NCBI GenBank assembly: GCA_003427395.1
Contig: BFEA01000337.1
Location: 101,922 to 130,866, forward strand
Direction: 5' to 3'
DNA: 28,945 nt
Source of the DNA: Chara braunii
Taxonomy: Eukaryota > Streptophyta > Charophyceae > Charales > Characeae
Within the stretch, counting starts at the first letter, position 1. Each line of letters begins with the position of its first letter. The position numbers were made by a program, and so were the translations under genes. The notes under the pieces were generated by a model, which was given only the letters and a program-made list of their open reading frames with translations, had not been told where the DNA came from and did not search any database. Positions 19,526-28,798 of this stretch are shown in pieces.

Positions 19526-19735
19526 AATGCCACATCAGCATGCTCTCATCACCAATCATACATTCCGCCGTCGCCACGGCATCCCAAGCCGCATAGCCTT
19601 CCGGCGCACACCTCTCTACCCAGGTCGTGCGCCTATTTTTGGCCTGACGTCACAAGAACCAACTGCGAAGAAACATCGTCAACGCACCAAGTCTGTATAA
19701 TGCCAGCGCACCAAGGTAAGTGGCGAATCGAACCA

Positions 19736-19747
19736 GCTCGGATACCA
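19736..19747 (-). promoter_or_regulatory. Primer-binding-site-like motif (initiator Met tRNA type), 1
   Basis: The minus strand reads TGCA-ATT-TGGTATCCGAGC. TGGTATCAGAGC is the usual plant copia PBS and this matches 11 of 12. A CA that could end an LTR lies three bases upstream, the normal spacing. The LTR would extend to the right of 19751. Confidence 0.5.
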
Positions 19748-20675
19748 AATTGCAAGGAACATGAATGTGGAAGAAGCAAAGAAATCCCAATTGCAAATCA
19801 CACTGAAGTCTGAGTAGTCAAAGCAAGAGCAGATAACACATTGGAACCAAGCAACCATCCATTTGAGAACGATACAGCAAAAGTCGTGAGTCAATGTCCA
19901 AGCCCAATCGGGAAACACCAACAACATAACCCGAAGTAGCCCTCTCTCTTGAATGACGCCAGGCGCCCTATCTACTCTACAGCCTATCCTACAACTACAG
20001 TCATGGAAGCAACCAGACTACTTGACTACCAGCGAGTGATGACGTCAACACCAATGCCGACCTCCTCTCCACCAGGTACGTCACTCTCTCTCCTCCCTCA
20101 CTCTCCCTTGTTATCCCACACAGCGCCCTTCACCTTGCGAAGAACCACCTTCGCCCTCACCTCCTCCGGCGCCCTCATGCAGCCTGGCTATGGCTGCCAG
20201 CGCCCTGCGCCCAGGCTGCGCCCTACCGATTAGCGCCAGGCTGCCTTCTCTCAGCCTAGCGCAGCGCAGCATCTCGCAAATGCGCAGCGTGCCAGCCTTG
20301 CTCGCAATGGCCCAGATCCCCTGCCCACTCGCCTGTTCTGCCTATATGCCAGTGTTGCGTGTGGGTGGTCTGCCTTGAGCCTGCGCCTGGGCCCCAGTAC
20401 CTGTACCCAGGCCCAATGCAGATGGGGCCCAGGTAATACAGTTGCGCCCCTTATGCGAGGGCTGTTGTCCAGATTCAGGCCCTGTACCGGTTTCCCATTG
20501 GTTTCCTCGGCCTCGACGACAAAATACTGCTTTTCTGAGGCCAGGGACCAATGTGTGATGTGTCGGCCTCCCGGACTGTCGCCCAGGGCTCAACCAACTG
20601 AGGCCCTGGGCTCAACTGCCTTTGCAGGAGTCTGAGGCTCACGATGCACTCCAACCAACTGGCGTGCGGCAACTG

Positions 20676-20686
20676 TCTGATACCCA
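20676..20686 (-). promoter_or_regulatory. Primer-binding-site-like motif, 2 (weak)
   Basis: The minus strand reads AGTGGGTATCAGACAG. It keeps GGTATCAGA but has an extra G and CA instead of GC; upstream TCACGAAG resembles the TCACAG before motif 3. It may be a decayed relative of motif 3. Confidence 0.3.
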
Positions 20687-21459
20687 CTTCGTGACATGCT
20701 GAACGAAGGTCTCTCGTGGGTATTCTGGCCCGCCTTCACTTAGGGCGAGCGCGAGGCTTGCTGGGGGCCTATGCCCAGAACATATGCATGTCGACAAGGC
20801 CCCGTTGAGGGCTCAATCCTCACAATTAATTGAACTTAGGTGAAAATATAATTGATGAGTTCAGAAACACATTTTACAAGAAAAAAAAGGTGAAATTTTG
20901 GGGAAAAAGAAGTGGATTAAATTATTTATGAATTAAGTTAATCAACTTAATCTCGGATTAATTATTCGAAAATAATTAACGGTCGAAGGGAAAAAAAAAA
21001 GAAGATATATGTTCAAGAAAAACATAAAACAAGGAATAAGTTTGAAATTCCAAATTAATTCGGAAGTAATTCCGATTTAATTTCGAATTAATAAGTGATG
21101 AATTCTAAAGGGGAAAAAATTAATGAGAAGATTGAAAATTCAAGAATTTTGATTAGTTGCCGAATTAATATGGTGTGTAATTGGAAAGTAAGGGGAGTGA
21201 AAAAAAAAATTTTAAGAATAAATTTAGGGAGAAGCGATCCTAGCTATGTGGGCTATCCAATAGTATGTATGATAAGGGTATAATAGGAATAACAGTTGTA
21301 GGGAGGGGGGGAGGGGGGGGGGGGGAGGGGGATATCAGTTAGGCGATTTCAAAGAACGATGGGGGGGAAGAGTATGAGAACGAGGATGGAGAAACGAAGG
21401 AAGAAACGACGAAGAAGAAGAGAAAAGGAGAAAGAAAAGAGAAGATTGAGGATGGTTGA

Positions 21460-21537
21460 TGACGTGGCAGCGACGAGGATGACTATGACGTGGCGATGAT
21501 GATGATGATGATGACGTGGCAATGTTGATGACGAAGA
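21460..21537. repeat. Three 26-bp units each starting TGACGTGGC
   Basis: TGACGTGGC lies at 21460-21468, 21486-21494 and 21512-21520, exactly 26 bp apart, with GATGA-rich filler. A related TGACGTCG follows at 21558-21565. TGACGTGGC is a strong plant bZIP (G-box/C-box hybrid) site. Confidence 0.85.
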
Positions 21538-21615
21538 CGATGATGATGATCATGGCGTGACGTCGTTGAAGCTGCTCCACGTCGAGCAGGGTGGGCGTGA
21601 GGGCGATCGACGCCA

Positions 21616-21626
21616 CTCTGATACCA
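21616..21626 (-). promoter_or_regulatory. Primer-binding site (initiator Met tRNA type), 3
   Basis: The minus strand reads CATCACA-G-TGGTATCAGAG, an exact 11-base match to the 3' end complement of plant initiator Met tRNA, one base after a CA. This is the typical arrangement at the end of a 5' LTR and predicts an LTR to its right. Confidence 0.65.
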
Positions 21627-21627
21627 C

Positions 21628-22137
21628 TGTGATGAAGCAGAGGCAGAGCAACGAGGCTGGGAGAGAGAGGGGGAGTGACAGGACACACACGCTCACTCAA
21701 CTCGACGCAGACTTGACACGACTCGACGGACGCAAACACAAAGTGGCAAAAGTTGCAAAGTCGCAGTCTTGAATTCCCGAACACAACGTCGAAGCAATGT
21801 CGCACTGAGCACAAGCACTGAGGCTGAAAATTTGGTGCCCGTACTGTGCTTGAGTCCGTACTTAAGTACCGAACTCAAGTACGGTCCTGAGGGTGAAAGT
21901 GAAAATGCCTCAGGGCCAGAACTGAAAATCGAAAGTCTGAGAGTGGGTGCCAGAATGCCGGATGGCGCCAAGTGTCCAAAATCCAAAAGTCCCAAAAGAA
22001 TGAATTTGCCAGAATGCAGATGGCGCCAACTGTCCGAAATAGGAAAAGCAAAAACAAAGTAAAACAAAGCAAAAGAATTGCAAAACAAGAAAAAGAAAAT
22101 AAATACAGCAAGCTGGCGGATGGTAATCCCCAGACCA
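21628..22137 (-). mobile_element. Candidate 5' LTR ahead of primer-binding site 3
   Basis: The minus strand would run TGGTCTGGGGATTACC... to ...CTTCATCACA, giving TG...CA ends, about 510 bp, ending one base before the PBS. The upstream limit is chosen only because the RT fragment (22150 on) ends there. A partial 59-bp direct repeat (GCCAGAATGC-GATGGCGCCAA-TGTCC at 21949 and 22008) lies within. No matching second LTR is present in the window. Confidence 0.35.
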
Positions 22138-22149
22138 GGGATCGAGCCT

Positions 22150-22662
22150 CGGCGGAGTCCGTAACAGAGTCTCTGAACATGCCATTCATACAACGTTGAA
22201 AGGTTGCTGTGGTGCATTAGTCCGACCGAAAGGCAATTCTCAGGCTTATCTTCAGGAGCCACTTAGATCTGATGGTACCCGAATTTCAAATCTATCTTGG
22301 AAAAATACTTGCACCCTTGTAAGTTGGAACCTATCCAACAATTCGTCTATGAGGGGTAATGGTTCTGCAGTCTTCACTGTTATAGCACTCAAACCCCTAT
22401 AATGTATACACCGTTTCAACTCTCTGTCCTTCGTAGGAACAAATAATATGGGCAAACCATAAGGATATGAACTTTGCTTAACGCGCCCCTTGTCTACCAA
22501 CTCTTCGATCTGCTTCCTGAGCTCCTCTAGCTCGTTTTGTGACATTTTATGAATGGGCCCCTTGGAAGTATTGCCACCTGGCTCAATGTAATGTTTGATT
22601 GGGCGTTCTACCATTCCCTTGGGCTTCCCCTGCACAAGGGCCGTCACAATCCAATGAACCAT
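22150..22662 (-). pseudogene. Ty3/gypsy reverse transcriptase fragment
   Basis: The minus strand gives the start of a gypsy RT domain: RPIKHYIEPGGNTSKGPIHK, MSQNELEELRKQIEELVDKG, YPYGLPILFVPTKD, CIHYRGLSAITVK and AEPLPLIDELLDRF. A frame change near 22330 leads to YFSKIDLKFGYHQI, the motif with the first catalytic Asp, and then a stop. A deletion removes the stretch before motif B, which survives as PFGRTNAP and, in another frame, TFQRCMNGMF. The YxDD motif is not reached. It is unconnected to the plus-strand pol at 15351-17400 and so comes from another insertion. Confidence 0.85.
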
Positions 22663-22839
22663 GCGAGAAGAAGGGTCGGAACCACATGGTTACCAGGGTG
22701 GCTGCATGAGTTACTGGTGGTTCAACAGCAACCTTGCCTGCGTGAGCTGGATGATGTAACTCAATCCCAGTCTTTTGAACTGGTTCCCTAGTAATCAACC
22801 TTGTGGGATCATCTATGTTCTTTTTCTAAGTTCATGCAT

Positions 22840-22940
22840 TTTCAGATGATTTTCTGATTGTGTCTGTGTTAGCCTTGCGCAGGGGTCATGATAATCTTCC
22901 CTGTATCGTTCCAATTTTAAAGGATATCCCGAAGGGCAAC
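22840..22940 (-). pseudogene. U6 snRNA-like pseudogene 2
   Basis: The minus strand starts at 22940 with GTTGCCCTTCGGGATATCC. It continues TTTAAAATTGGAACGATACA, GGGAAGATTATCATGACCCC and TGCGCAAGGCTAACACAGAC, tracking U6 snRNA from its 5' hairpin to near its 3' end. The ACAGAGA box is ACAGGGA and the catalytic AGC is ATC. The 3' terminal T run is missing. It is flanked on its 5' side by CTTGTGGCTTATCC, which is repeated at 23413. Confidence 0.82.
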
Positions 22941-22961
22941 CTTGTGGCTTATCCATCTTCT

Positions 22962-23061
22962 GTTTAAACCACCAGTACCTGGCCCAGCTACCGAGTCTGA
23001 GCCTCGGCCGACCGGTACGCCGATCCGTGCACGGACGGTTGCGGCGAACTCGGCGCCCCCC

Positions 23062-23144
<83 letters not shown>

Positions 23145-23361
23145 CTACGGCCCCCCAAGAAGCAACGACCGTTCTCTTCTTTTATTTCATTTGTTTTCGT
23201 GTTTATAATTTTTTTTTTTCTTATTGTGTGAGGTGACACCCCGTACTTGGCGGGCTCCGGCCAAGAAGCAGCGACCGGGCCTTCCATTGGCCGACCCTCC
23301 TAAGGCTGCGGCGCGGGAAGGCCCGCGGCCGATAGCTGAGCGAGGTACTGGTGGTTTAAAC
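22962..23361. mobile_element. Inverted-repeat element (MITE-like), TTTAAACC family copy 2, 400 bp
   Basis: The ends are perfect 19-base inverted repeats, GTTTAAACCACCAGTACCT and its complement, with imperfect extension to about 37 bases (CAGCTA-CG and similar). The interior is a G+C-rich arm at each side around a poly-C run (23056-23071) and a CT microsatellite (23072-23142). No coding capacity. The right flank repeats TTTAAA words, so the target duplication cannot be set by eye. Confidence 0.72.
23056..23142. repeat. (C)n(CT)n microsatellite inside the MITE-like element
   Basis: About 16 C followed by about 35 uninterrupted CT units. Confidence 0.98.
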
Positions 23362-23701
23362 TTTAAACTTTATTTAAACATTTCTTTCTGAATTTTGTAG
23401 AGATGACAAGTACTTGTGGCTTATCCGTGTTCTGTTTCAAGTTTCAACATTTCTTTTCCAATTTTGTAGAGATTATGGGTACTGTTTGTTTCTTGCAAGA
23501 ATTGTCGGGACCTCTCACAATTTTTCGTTGGGGAATTATTCACACATGCCTAATGCGCCTGAGCCCATCCAAACTCGGAAGCCAAGCACCGTTCAGCCGC
23601 AATAATAAGAATCGAGAAATAATCCAAATTTGAGACAAAGAGAAGTCTGTGTTTGATATAGGGCCCCACGCCGCCCCAGTAAGGTTTGCCACAATCTGGC
23701 A

Positions 23702-23705
<4 letters not shown>
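23362..23705. other. No gene recognised; short direct repeats
   Basis: ACATTTCTTT-(C)-GAATTTTGTAGAGAT-like blocks at about 23378 and 23446 repeat with a 68-bp period, and CTTGTGGCTTATCC-T-TTCTGTTT occurs at 22941 and 23413 on either side of the MITE-like element. Confidence 0.5.
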
Positions 23706-23775
<70 letters not shown>

Positions 23776-23829
23776 AAGGGGGCTCTCTCTCTCTCTCTCG
23801 CTCTCACTCTGTGTGTGTGTGTGTGTGAG
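23706..23829. repeat. Two compound (CT)n(GT)n microsatellites
   Basis: (CT)n passes directly into (GT)n at 23706-23771 and again at 23782-23828; both end GTGTGTGAG-(A)-GGGAAG. The same compound array is at 27086-27121. Confidence 0.95.
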
Positions 23830-24595
23830 AGGGGAAGTGGGGGGGGGGCGGGGAAGGAACATTTTTGGAGTCTCTTGCATGTGGTTGGATGGCTCTAGTG
23901 CGGGCTCTGTCAGGGTGAGATAAGTACCTATGTGTACAAGTATGTGTGGGAGTTTGTGCAGGATATATAGGAACTCTTGGTAGAGTACCTGTATACTTTC
24001 TTTGGTGTGTACTCGACTTTCTGTCCTATGCATTTCGTACCTCTTGCAATTATGACACACCGGACTCCAGATTATCCAGATGGTTACACTGGATGGAATG
24101 CACTGAGTAGTTTGGGCTCTGATCTTTCTGTCGTAGGAATTGCTGTTGTTCCGCGCTGCAGATGGACACAGAATGCCTTCCTGGTTGTGTTGTTCTGTGG
24201 TGGGTAGGGAGTGAGGTCGAAGAAATAAGACCGCGTATTGTTGACCCTCAAACAGCCAAATGGCAGGTGGTGAGGCCTTTTACAAGGATATTACCGCAAA
24301 TGGGTTTGGGGGGACCGGGATGACCGGAATGGGACAGTTAATCAGGATGGTGGGCCGTTTATATTCGTGAGTGTGTCAGCATTGTCGAAATATCATATGC
24401 AAGTTTAGGCCCCCGCCAAATTTCCTAGGAGCCCCACGATCAGGCATGGCGTTTGTCAGTCTCCTATCGGTCTCCCAACGTTTGGGAGGCTTTGGACGCG
24501 GTTGGACGAAGAATCCCGAGGAACTTTTTTGAACTCTTTTTTTAAGTGGATGTACACGAAGAGCAGCTCGGAAGATCAAGAATTGAAATGGACCT
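23830..24595. other. No gene recognised
   Basis: Mixed DNA without recognised domains. Plus ORF 23977-24207 has no recognisable family. GATCAAGAATTGAAATGGACCT at 24574-24595 begins the repeat-rich tract that follows and recurs at 24669. Confidence 0.4.
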
Positions 24596-25125
24596 CGCTT
24601 ATTACGTATGGGCGCTTTGAAGTCCCGCTCTAGGTGACGCACATGGGCACGACACGTGGGGACTGGCAAGATCAAGAATTGAAATGGACCTTTTTGTTTC
24701 TGTAAGAGGTAACAACCAGGGCGCTTATTACGTATGAGCGCTTTGAAGTGCCGCTGTAGGTGATGGAGATGGACACGTGGGGACTGACAAGACTGTGTAG
24801 AGTGAACAAGGTGTGTGTAGATGTGCTCACAGAGCGTGTTTGTGGGAGTAACAGAGCTTGTGGGCAGGGGTGGAAGCAACCGAATGTGGAGAAATCATGT
24901 GAGAAAAGTTGTGTGATGTTTTGGTCAGATGCTGTCCTTCTCTACCAGTCGTCGATCCAGGATGCTTATTACGTATAAGCGCTTTGAAGTGCCGCTCCAG
25001 GGGATGCACATGGGCACGTGGGGACTGACAAGACTGTGCAAGCAACCAAATGCGGAGAAACCATGTGAGAAAAGCTGTGTGATGATTGGTCAGATGCTGT
25101 CCTTCTCTACCAGTCGTCGATCCAT
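24596..25125 (-). repeat. Interspersed tandem repeats with a conserved minus-strand peptide
   Basis: A block of about 70 bp (CTTATTACGTAT-(G/A)-GCGCTTTGAAGT ... CACGTGGGGACTG-CAAGA) occurs at 24598, 24724 and 24966. A second block (AAGCAACC-AATG-GGAGAAA ... CTACCAGTCGTCGATCCA) occurs at about 24875 and 25040. On the minus strand the first block always reads H-L-(Q/E)-R-(H/D)-F-K-A-(L/P)-I-R-N-K, preceded in two units by SCQSPR. The 167-codon minus ORF at 24376-24879 contains two of these. I do not recognise the peptide, and the protein may be an artefact of the repeats. Confidence 0.65.
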
Positions 25126-25542
25126 GTACCTGTTCTCGACTTCTCACGCATCGGGCCACTTATGATCTGTACCTGTCTTAGTGGGGGGCCCGCTTCCCAC
25201 TTGAGCATGCTGAAAGCGGAACCCTGTGAAGGTGCTTTTGTCTGTAAGAGTTCAATCATCTTCTGTGTTTCTGACTCGATAGTAGAAATTGCGCCGAAAG
25301 TGGGGGACCCACTGCTCGGTGCTTACCAAATCTTGCGATCTCCTTGCTTTCTGACTCGCATTCTTCCCTCGGTAGTCGACTCCATATTTACATGCTTCAG
25401 AGTCGGATCAGATAACGAGTCTCATACATGCCTGTAGTACTGTGTACCGTGTGGTTTCCTTGCATAACAGCTGCAGACTCATCCTTGTCCATGTCTTCTG
25501 GACCATCCACGTGTTCAAATTCATGGATACGAGAAGATTGAA
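25126..25542. other. No gene recognised
   Basis: Nothing recognisable on either strand. Confidence 0.4.
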
Positions 25543-25640
25543 GTCATTAAAGTCGTCTGCGAAAATTGGAACAATGCAGAGAACATTGGCATGGACCCTG
25601 GACAATGATGACACACTCGATTGAGAAAGGGTACAAATCT
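25543..25640 (+). pseudogene. U6 snRNA-like pseudogene 3
   Basis: The plus strand reads GAAAATTGGAACAATGCAGA, GAACATTGGCATGGACCCTG, GACAATGATGACACACTCGA and TTGAGAAAGGGTACAAAT, in the same order as U6 snRNA. The ACAGAGA box is GCAGAGA (25576-25582) and the catalytic AGC is GGC (25588-25590). The 5' hairpin is only loosely recognisable and there is no upstream TATA or trailing T run. It overlaps a spurious minus ORF. Confidence 0.75.
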
Positions 25641-26404
25641 CTAAAAGAAAGAAATAGTAGAAGAGGACATTTCATTTCCCCTACTACCGAGGGAGGAAAT
25701 TTATGAAATTTGCTGATGGGCATCCTGTAGGGATAAAACGAACGAAAAAAAACGATGTCGACAATGCTCGACATGGAAATCCTGTTGATGACGAATACGA
25801 CGTTCACCGCGAAGCATACAAAAATGCTATCAATGCGCCTCGCTCCACTGCAAACATGTTACGGGTGACTGGAGAATCCATGGACCAGATACATGTGGAG
25901 TCTGTTGACTCATCCCTTTTCTTTTCTTTTTGTGGACTCATCCCTTCTTTTTTTTGTGCGGACTCATCCTTTTTTTTTTCTTCTTTTTCTCTTTTTAAAC
26001 TCCCTTTTGGATGTCTCGTTTTAAACTATCCCGCATTTTGAATGTAACGGAACCATTGAGTGATCGAAGAATATCCTCAAAGTTAGAGCTTCCCTGCGCC
26101 TGCCCTGCCTGAAACATCACTCCTTCCCAATCACACTGACTTTACTTGAAAATGCATTCGGTTTGGTGCAAATATCGTTCGTGGGCCATACCATTTCTCT
26201 TCCTGTTTTAGTTCGTTTTGCCTGATAAGGAGTCTTTCTTTTACCCTGATTATGTTTGGATTATTTGAATTTATTTCGTCTCTGGAAAGTGAAAAGCGGA
26301 CAAAGTAGGGGTACTCGGGATTTGCACACCCCCAGGTGCCCTCCCTATGCGTAATCAATGGGGTTGTTCTGTGTCCCCACTGGAATTACACTGACTTCTG
26401 GCTC
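25641..26404. other. No gene recognised; 112-codon ORF of unknown status
   Basis: A plus ORF with a true ATG at 25703 runs to 26041 (MKFADGHPVGIKRTKKND...). Its first 70 residues are of mixed, protein-like composition, but the rest comes from T-rich low-complexity DNA (25918-26000). It matches no family I know and lacks splice or promoter context, so I do not call it a gene. Confidence 0.3.
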
Positions 26405-26424
26405 GGCCCGACTGGTGGTTTAAA
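26405..26424. repeat. Half site of the TTTAAACC inverted-repeat family
   Basis: GGCCCGACTGGTGGTTTAAA matches the right terminus of the 6746-6886 element, including the adjacent GGCC(C)GACTGG. I find no left partner within a few kb, so it is a truncated copy. Confidence 0.5.
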
Positions 26425-27084
26425 ATTTTAAATACAATAAAACACTGATGTAGAGAAATGGTAAAATGTGCTTCTGGCAAAACAAAAAAAGAAAAAAAAG
26501 AAAAGGTGACTCTTGTCAGTCTACTGTGATCCCAGCACAGCTGGTGACTATGGGAAGTCCTGGGTGTTTTTGTTTTTCTCCTTTTTTTCTGTCGGGGGGG
26601 GATAGGGTGGGCCCGGTGGGGGTCGATGTGGACAGGATTGCACGAGCATTTTTTGTATGCTCGGTGCTGGGAGGTTATTTTCACAAGCCAGGCCTTCGTG
26701 ACGAAGTCGATACTACAGCGCAAATTCACCGCAAATCTGAGAGGGTCTGCAGGTGCTCTGTGCTTGACAGAAAAAAGATCACGACGTAGAAGTGAAATCT
26801 GCAATGCTTCACCTGAAGCAGTCCATTTCTGCATCAGTTAGACAAGCGTACACGAGGAAGAGAATAAGAAAGAAGAAGTGGGGTCAGCCAACAAGAAGTC
26901 TCGTAAACGCTAACTTGTTTGACAAGCAGGCAGAGGGGGCGATGTGGAGGAGGACGAGGAGGAGGTGGAAGAGGAGGGGAAAAAGAGGTGGATGGTGGAG
27001 GATGGCAAGGATCAGGGAGGAGGGAGAGGTAAGGGGGAATCATCCTCGTGCTGTTGGACGAGAAGGAACAGGAGGAAGGGAGAA

Positions 27085-27085
<1 letters not shown>

Positions 27086-27120
<35 letters not shown>

Positions 27121-27121
27121 T
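27086..27121. repeat. Compound (CT)n(GT)n microsatellite
   Basis: Same CT-to-GT switch as the two arrays near 23.7-23.8 kb. Confidence 0.95.
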
Positions 27122-28059
27122 GGAAGATGTACATATTCTCAGCCCTCTCTGCGTCTGTGGCACAAGTATATGTTCACAGCAGGGTCAGTTCTTCCCCACT
27201 CTCATGCCTACACACGGACTTCAGAACACAGACTCTCTGGATTGCATCTTTTTTTGAAAACAAAGCTTCAAGTGCAGACAAAGAAAGGTTGAATGTCTCT
27301 CTCCAGGGGCTATAGAAGGAGGGGAAGTGGTACCCTCAATTATGAGTCGTCATGCCACCATACCATCTGTGGAGACTGCTCGGGGGATTGCCGCGTGGTC
27401 GGTGCCCATGCAGGTTGGACATGTCCGTTACGCTACTGTACTGTGGACATACTGAGGCAAAAATTAATTCAATTCTAAGAAGAGGACTTCAGCAAACAAG
27501 TGAAATAGGTAGGGGTCCGTATGCATGGTCGTCAGAATGATACCGATGTTACTCTCAACTCATAGGCTGGTTGGCTACTCTAGTGTATAAGTTGGGTGAG
27601 TTCCAGACATGTCCCCTGTGAAATTTTGATCGTCTTGCATGCGCAGGCTAGAACGCACTTGAGTGACTTGACATCCTCGATACAGGTCGTGTGCGTTATT
27701 GCCGGTCGTGTCCATATGCATTCGCAGAGAAGCTGGGATGCGAGTTTTAAATCTCTCGCAAGGCATTCTTGTCAATCTTCCTTGGATCTTCTTTACATAT
27801 AGCTGAATGCAGCCTGATCACCCTGAAGTTGTCAGACTGATATTTTTCATCTCCTTGAAAACATTTTTGTTTCATGCTTGCTTGAAGCCAAACATCGCGC
27901 CTTATCTTATCGCAAGTCCCAGAGATAAAAGCGTACCGAACGTTTGAAATGCGTGCTTTAGGGGCCCACAGTGCATTCCATAGTGTTGCAGTGCATCCAA
28001 CAGCGTGGCTGGCAGGAATAGATTGACAGGTTATACGGTCGTGCATTACTGCGAGGGTA

Positions 28060-28080
28060 GGTGGTGGTGGTGGTGGTGGT
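28060..28080. repeat. (GGT)n microsatellite
   Basis: About seven GGT units. Confidence 0.95.
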
Positions 28081-28526
28081 TAGGTTCCTCTTCTATCTTG
28101 TCTCGATAGTTGAAGATAGTATCTTATCTTTACCTTGTTTGTGGAGCTGTGGGACTTTGCGAAAGGTAGTCCCAATAAAACCACCACTACCTCTGAGCGT
28201 CTTTTTGCCGAGGTGGAGTAGAACTGCATGCCAAGCTTTGGCTGAAGCGCCAGCGCGACATTTTTTTGTTTTGTTTTGGCTGTCTCCGCCAGCCTTTTTC
28301 GGTCCAGGAGCGCCTGGCCACCACCAGCCTCTGAAGAATGTGGTATAGCTTATAATTAATATAATTACGACTTCCGAAAAAATGATATTGTAGGGAGCCT
28401 TTAGATGTTGTATAGTGGTTGCAATACCTATTACCTATTATGTAGAAGATGAATTTGCTGATCGCTGGAAAAGGACAGTTCAGCATAGGTCCACTGTTCG
28501 AAGGGCAACTGTTCGAAGGGTTCCAG

Positions 28527-28636
28527 CTACCGTCTTCCCCCGAACACAATGCACCCTCATTTTGGCGGTATCTGGCCGGAGGTATAACTCGTATACATTC
28601 ATTTTTAGGGTGTGTTATGTTCGGGGGAAGACGGTA
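28527..28636. mobile_element. 110-bp foldback (MITE-like) element
   Basis: CTACCGTCTTCCCCCGAACA at the left is mirrored by TGTTCGGGGGAAGACGGTAG at the right except for one mismatch at the inner edge. Complementarity continues with gaps to CACCCT/AGGGTG, about 31 bases per arm around a 48-base centre. TTCC lies just outside both ends, a possible short target duplication. It is unrelated in sequence to the TTTAAACC family. Confidence 0.65.
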
Positions 28637-28798
28637 GTTCCGCAGGGCCTGTGTGGCACTGTTTCCACATAGTTCTTCCTGGCCAGCAAGCAAAGCCTAG
28701 GATATTTGAATGCGGAGTCAAAATAGTTCTGCTGAAAAGAGCTGTGGTCGTTGGATTGTCAATCACCTCGTGTGACTAAAAGAGGGGGTGGACGTCCT
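28637..28798. other. No gene recognised
   Basis: Short unannotated spacer before the minisatellite. Confidence 0.4.

Larger units (their letters stand above)
19526..21459. other. No gene recognised; LTR/leader-like DNA then AT-rich tract
   Basis: 19526-20820 is GC-rich with many GGGCCC/CAGGCCC words but no recognised domain. 20820-21295 is strongly AT-rich, with repeated GAATTAAT and CGAATTAAT words. 21300-21330 is a nearly pure G run (quadruplex-prone), followed by purine-rich sequence to 21450. Two primer-binding-site-like motifs lie in it (see separate entries). Confidence 0.4.
26425..28526. other. No gene recognised; low-complexity tracts
   Basis: Purine-rich GAGGA sequence at 26935-27085 encodes Arg/Glu-rich low-complexity frames. 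A (CT)n(GT)n array is at 27086-27121 and (GGT)n at 28060-28080. ORFs such as plus 26792-27292 and minus 28187-28693 overlap these or the foldback element and show no domain. Confidence 0.4.

Noticed and set aside
22110-22150. B-box-like GGCTCGATCCC on the minus strand
   Set aside because: It lies at the junction of the RT remnant with no A box or tRNA fold nearby.
22962-23361. Serine/leucine repeat ORFs over the CT tract
   Set aside because: They are translations of a microsatellite and appear in several frames on both strands.
26792-27315. Arg/Glu/Lys-rich ORFs as coding genes
   Set aside because: They come from purine-rich low-complexity DNA and a CT/GT microsatellite, with competing frames.
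28187-28693. 168-codon minus ORF
   Set aside because: It spans the foldback element and AT-rich DNA and has no domain; length is compatible with chance.
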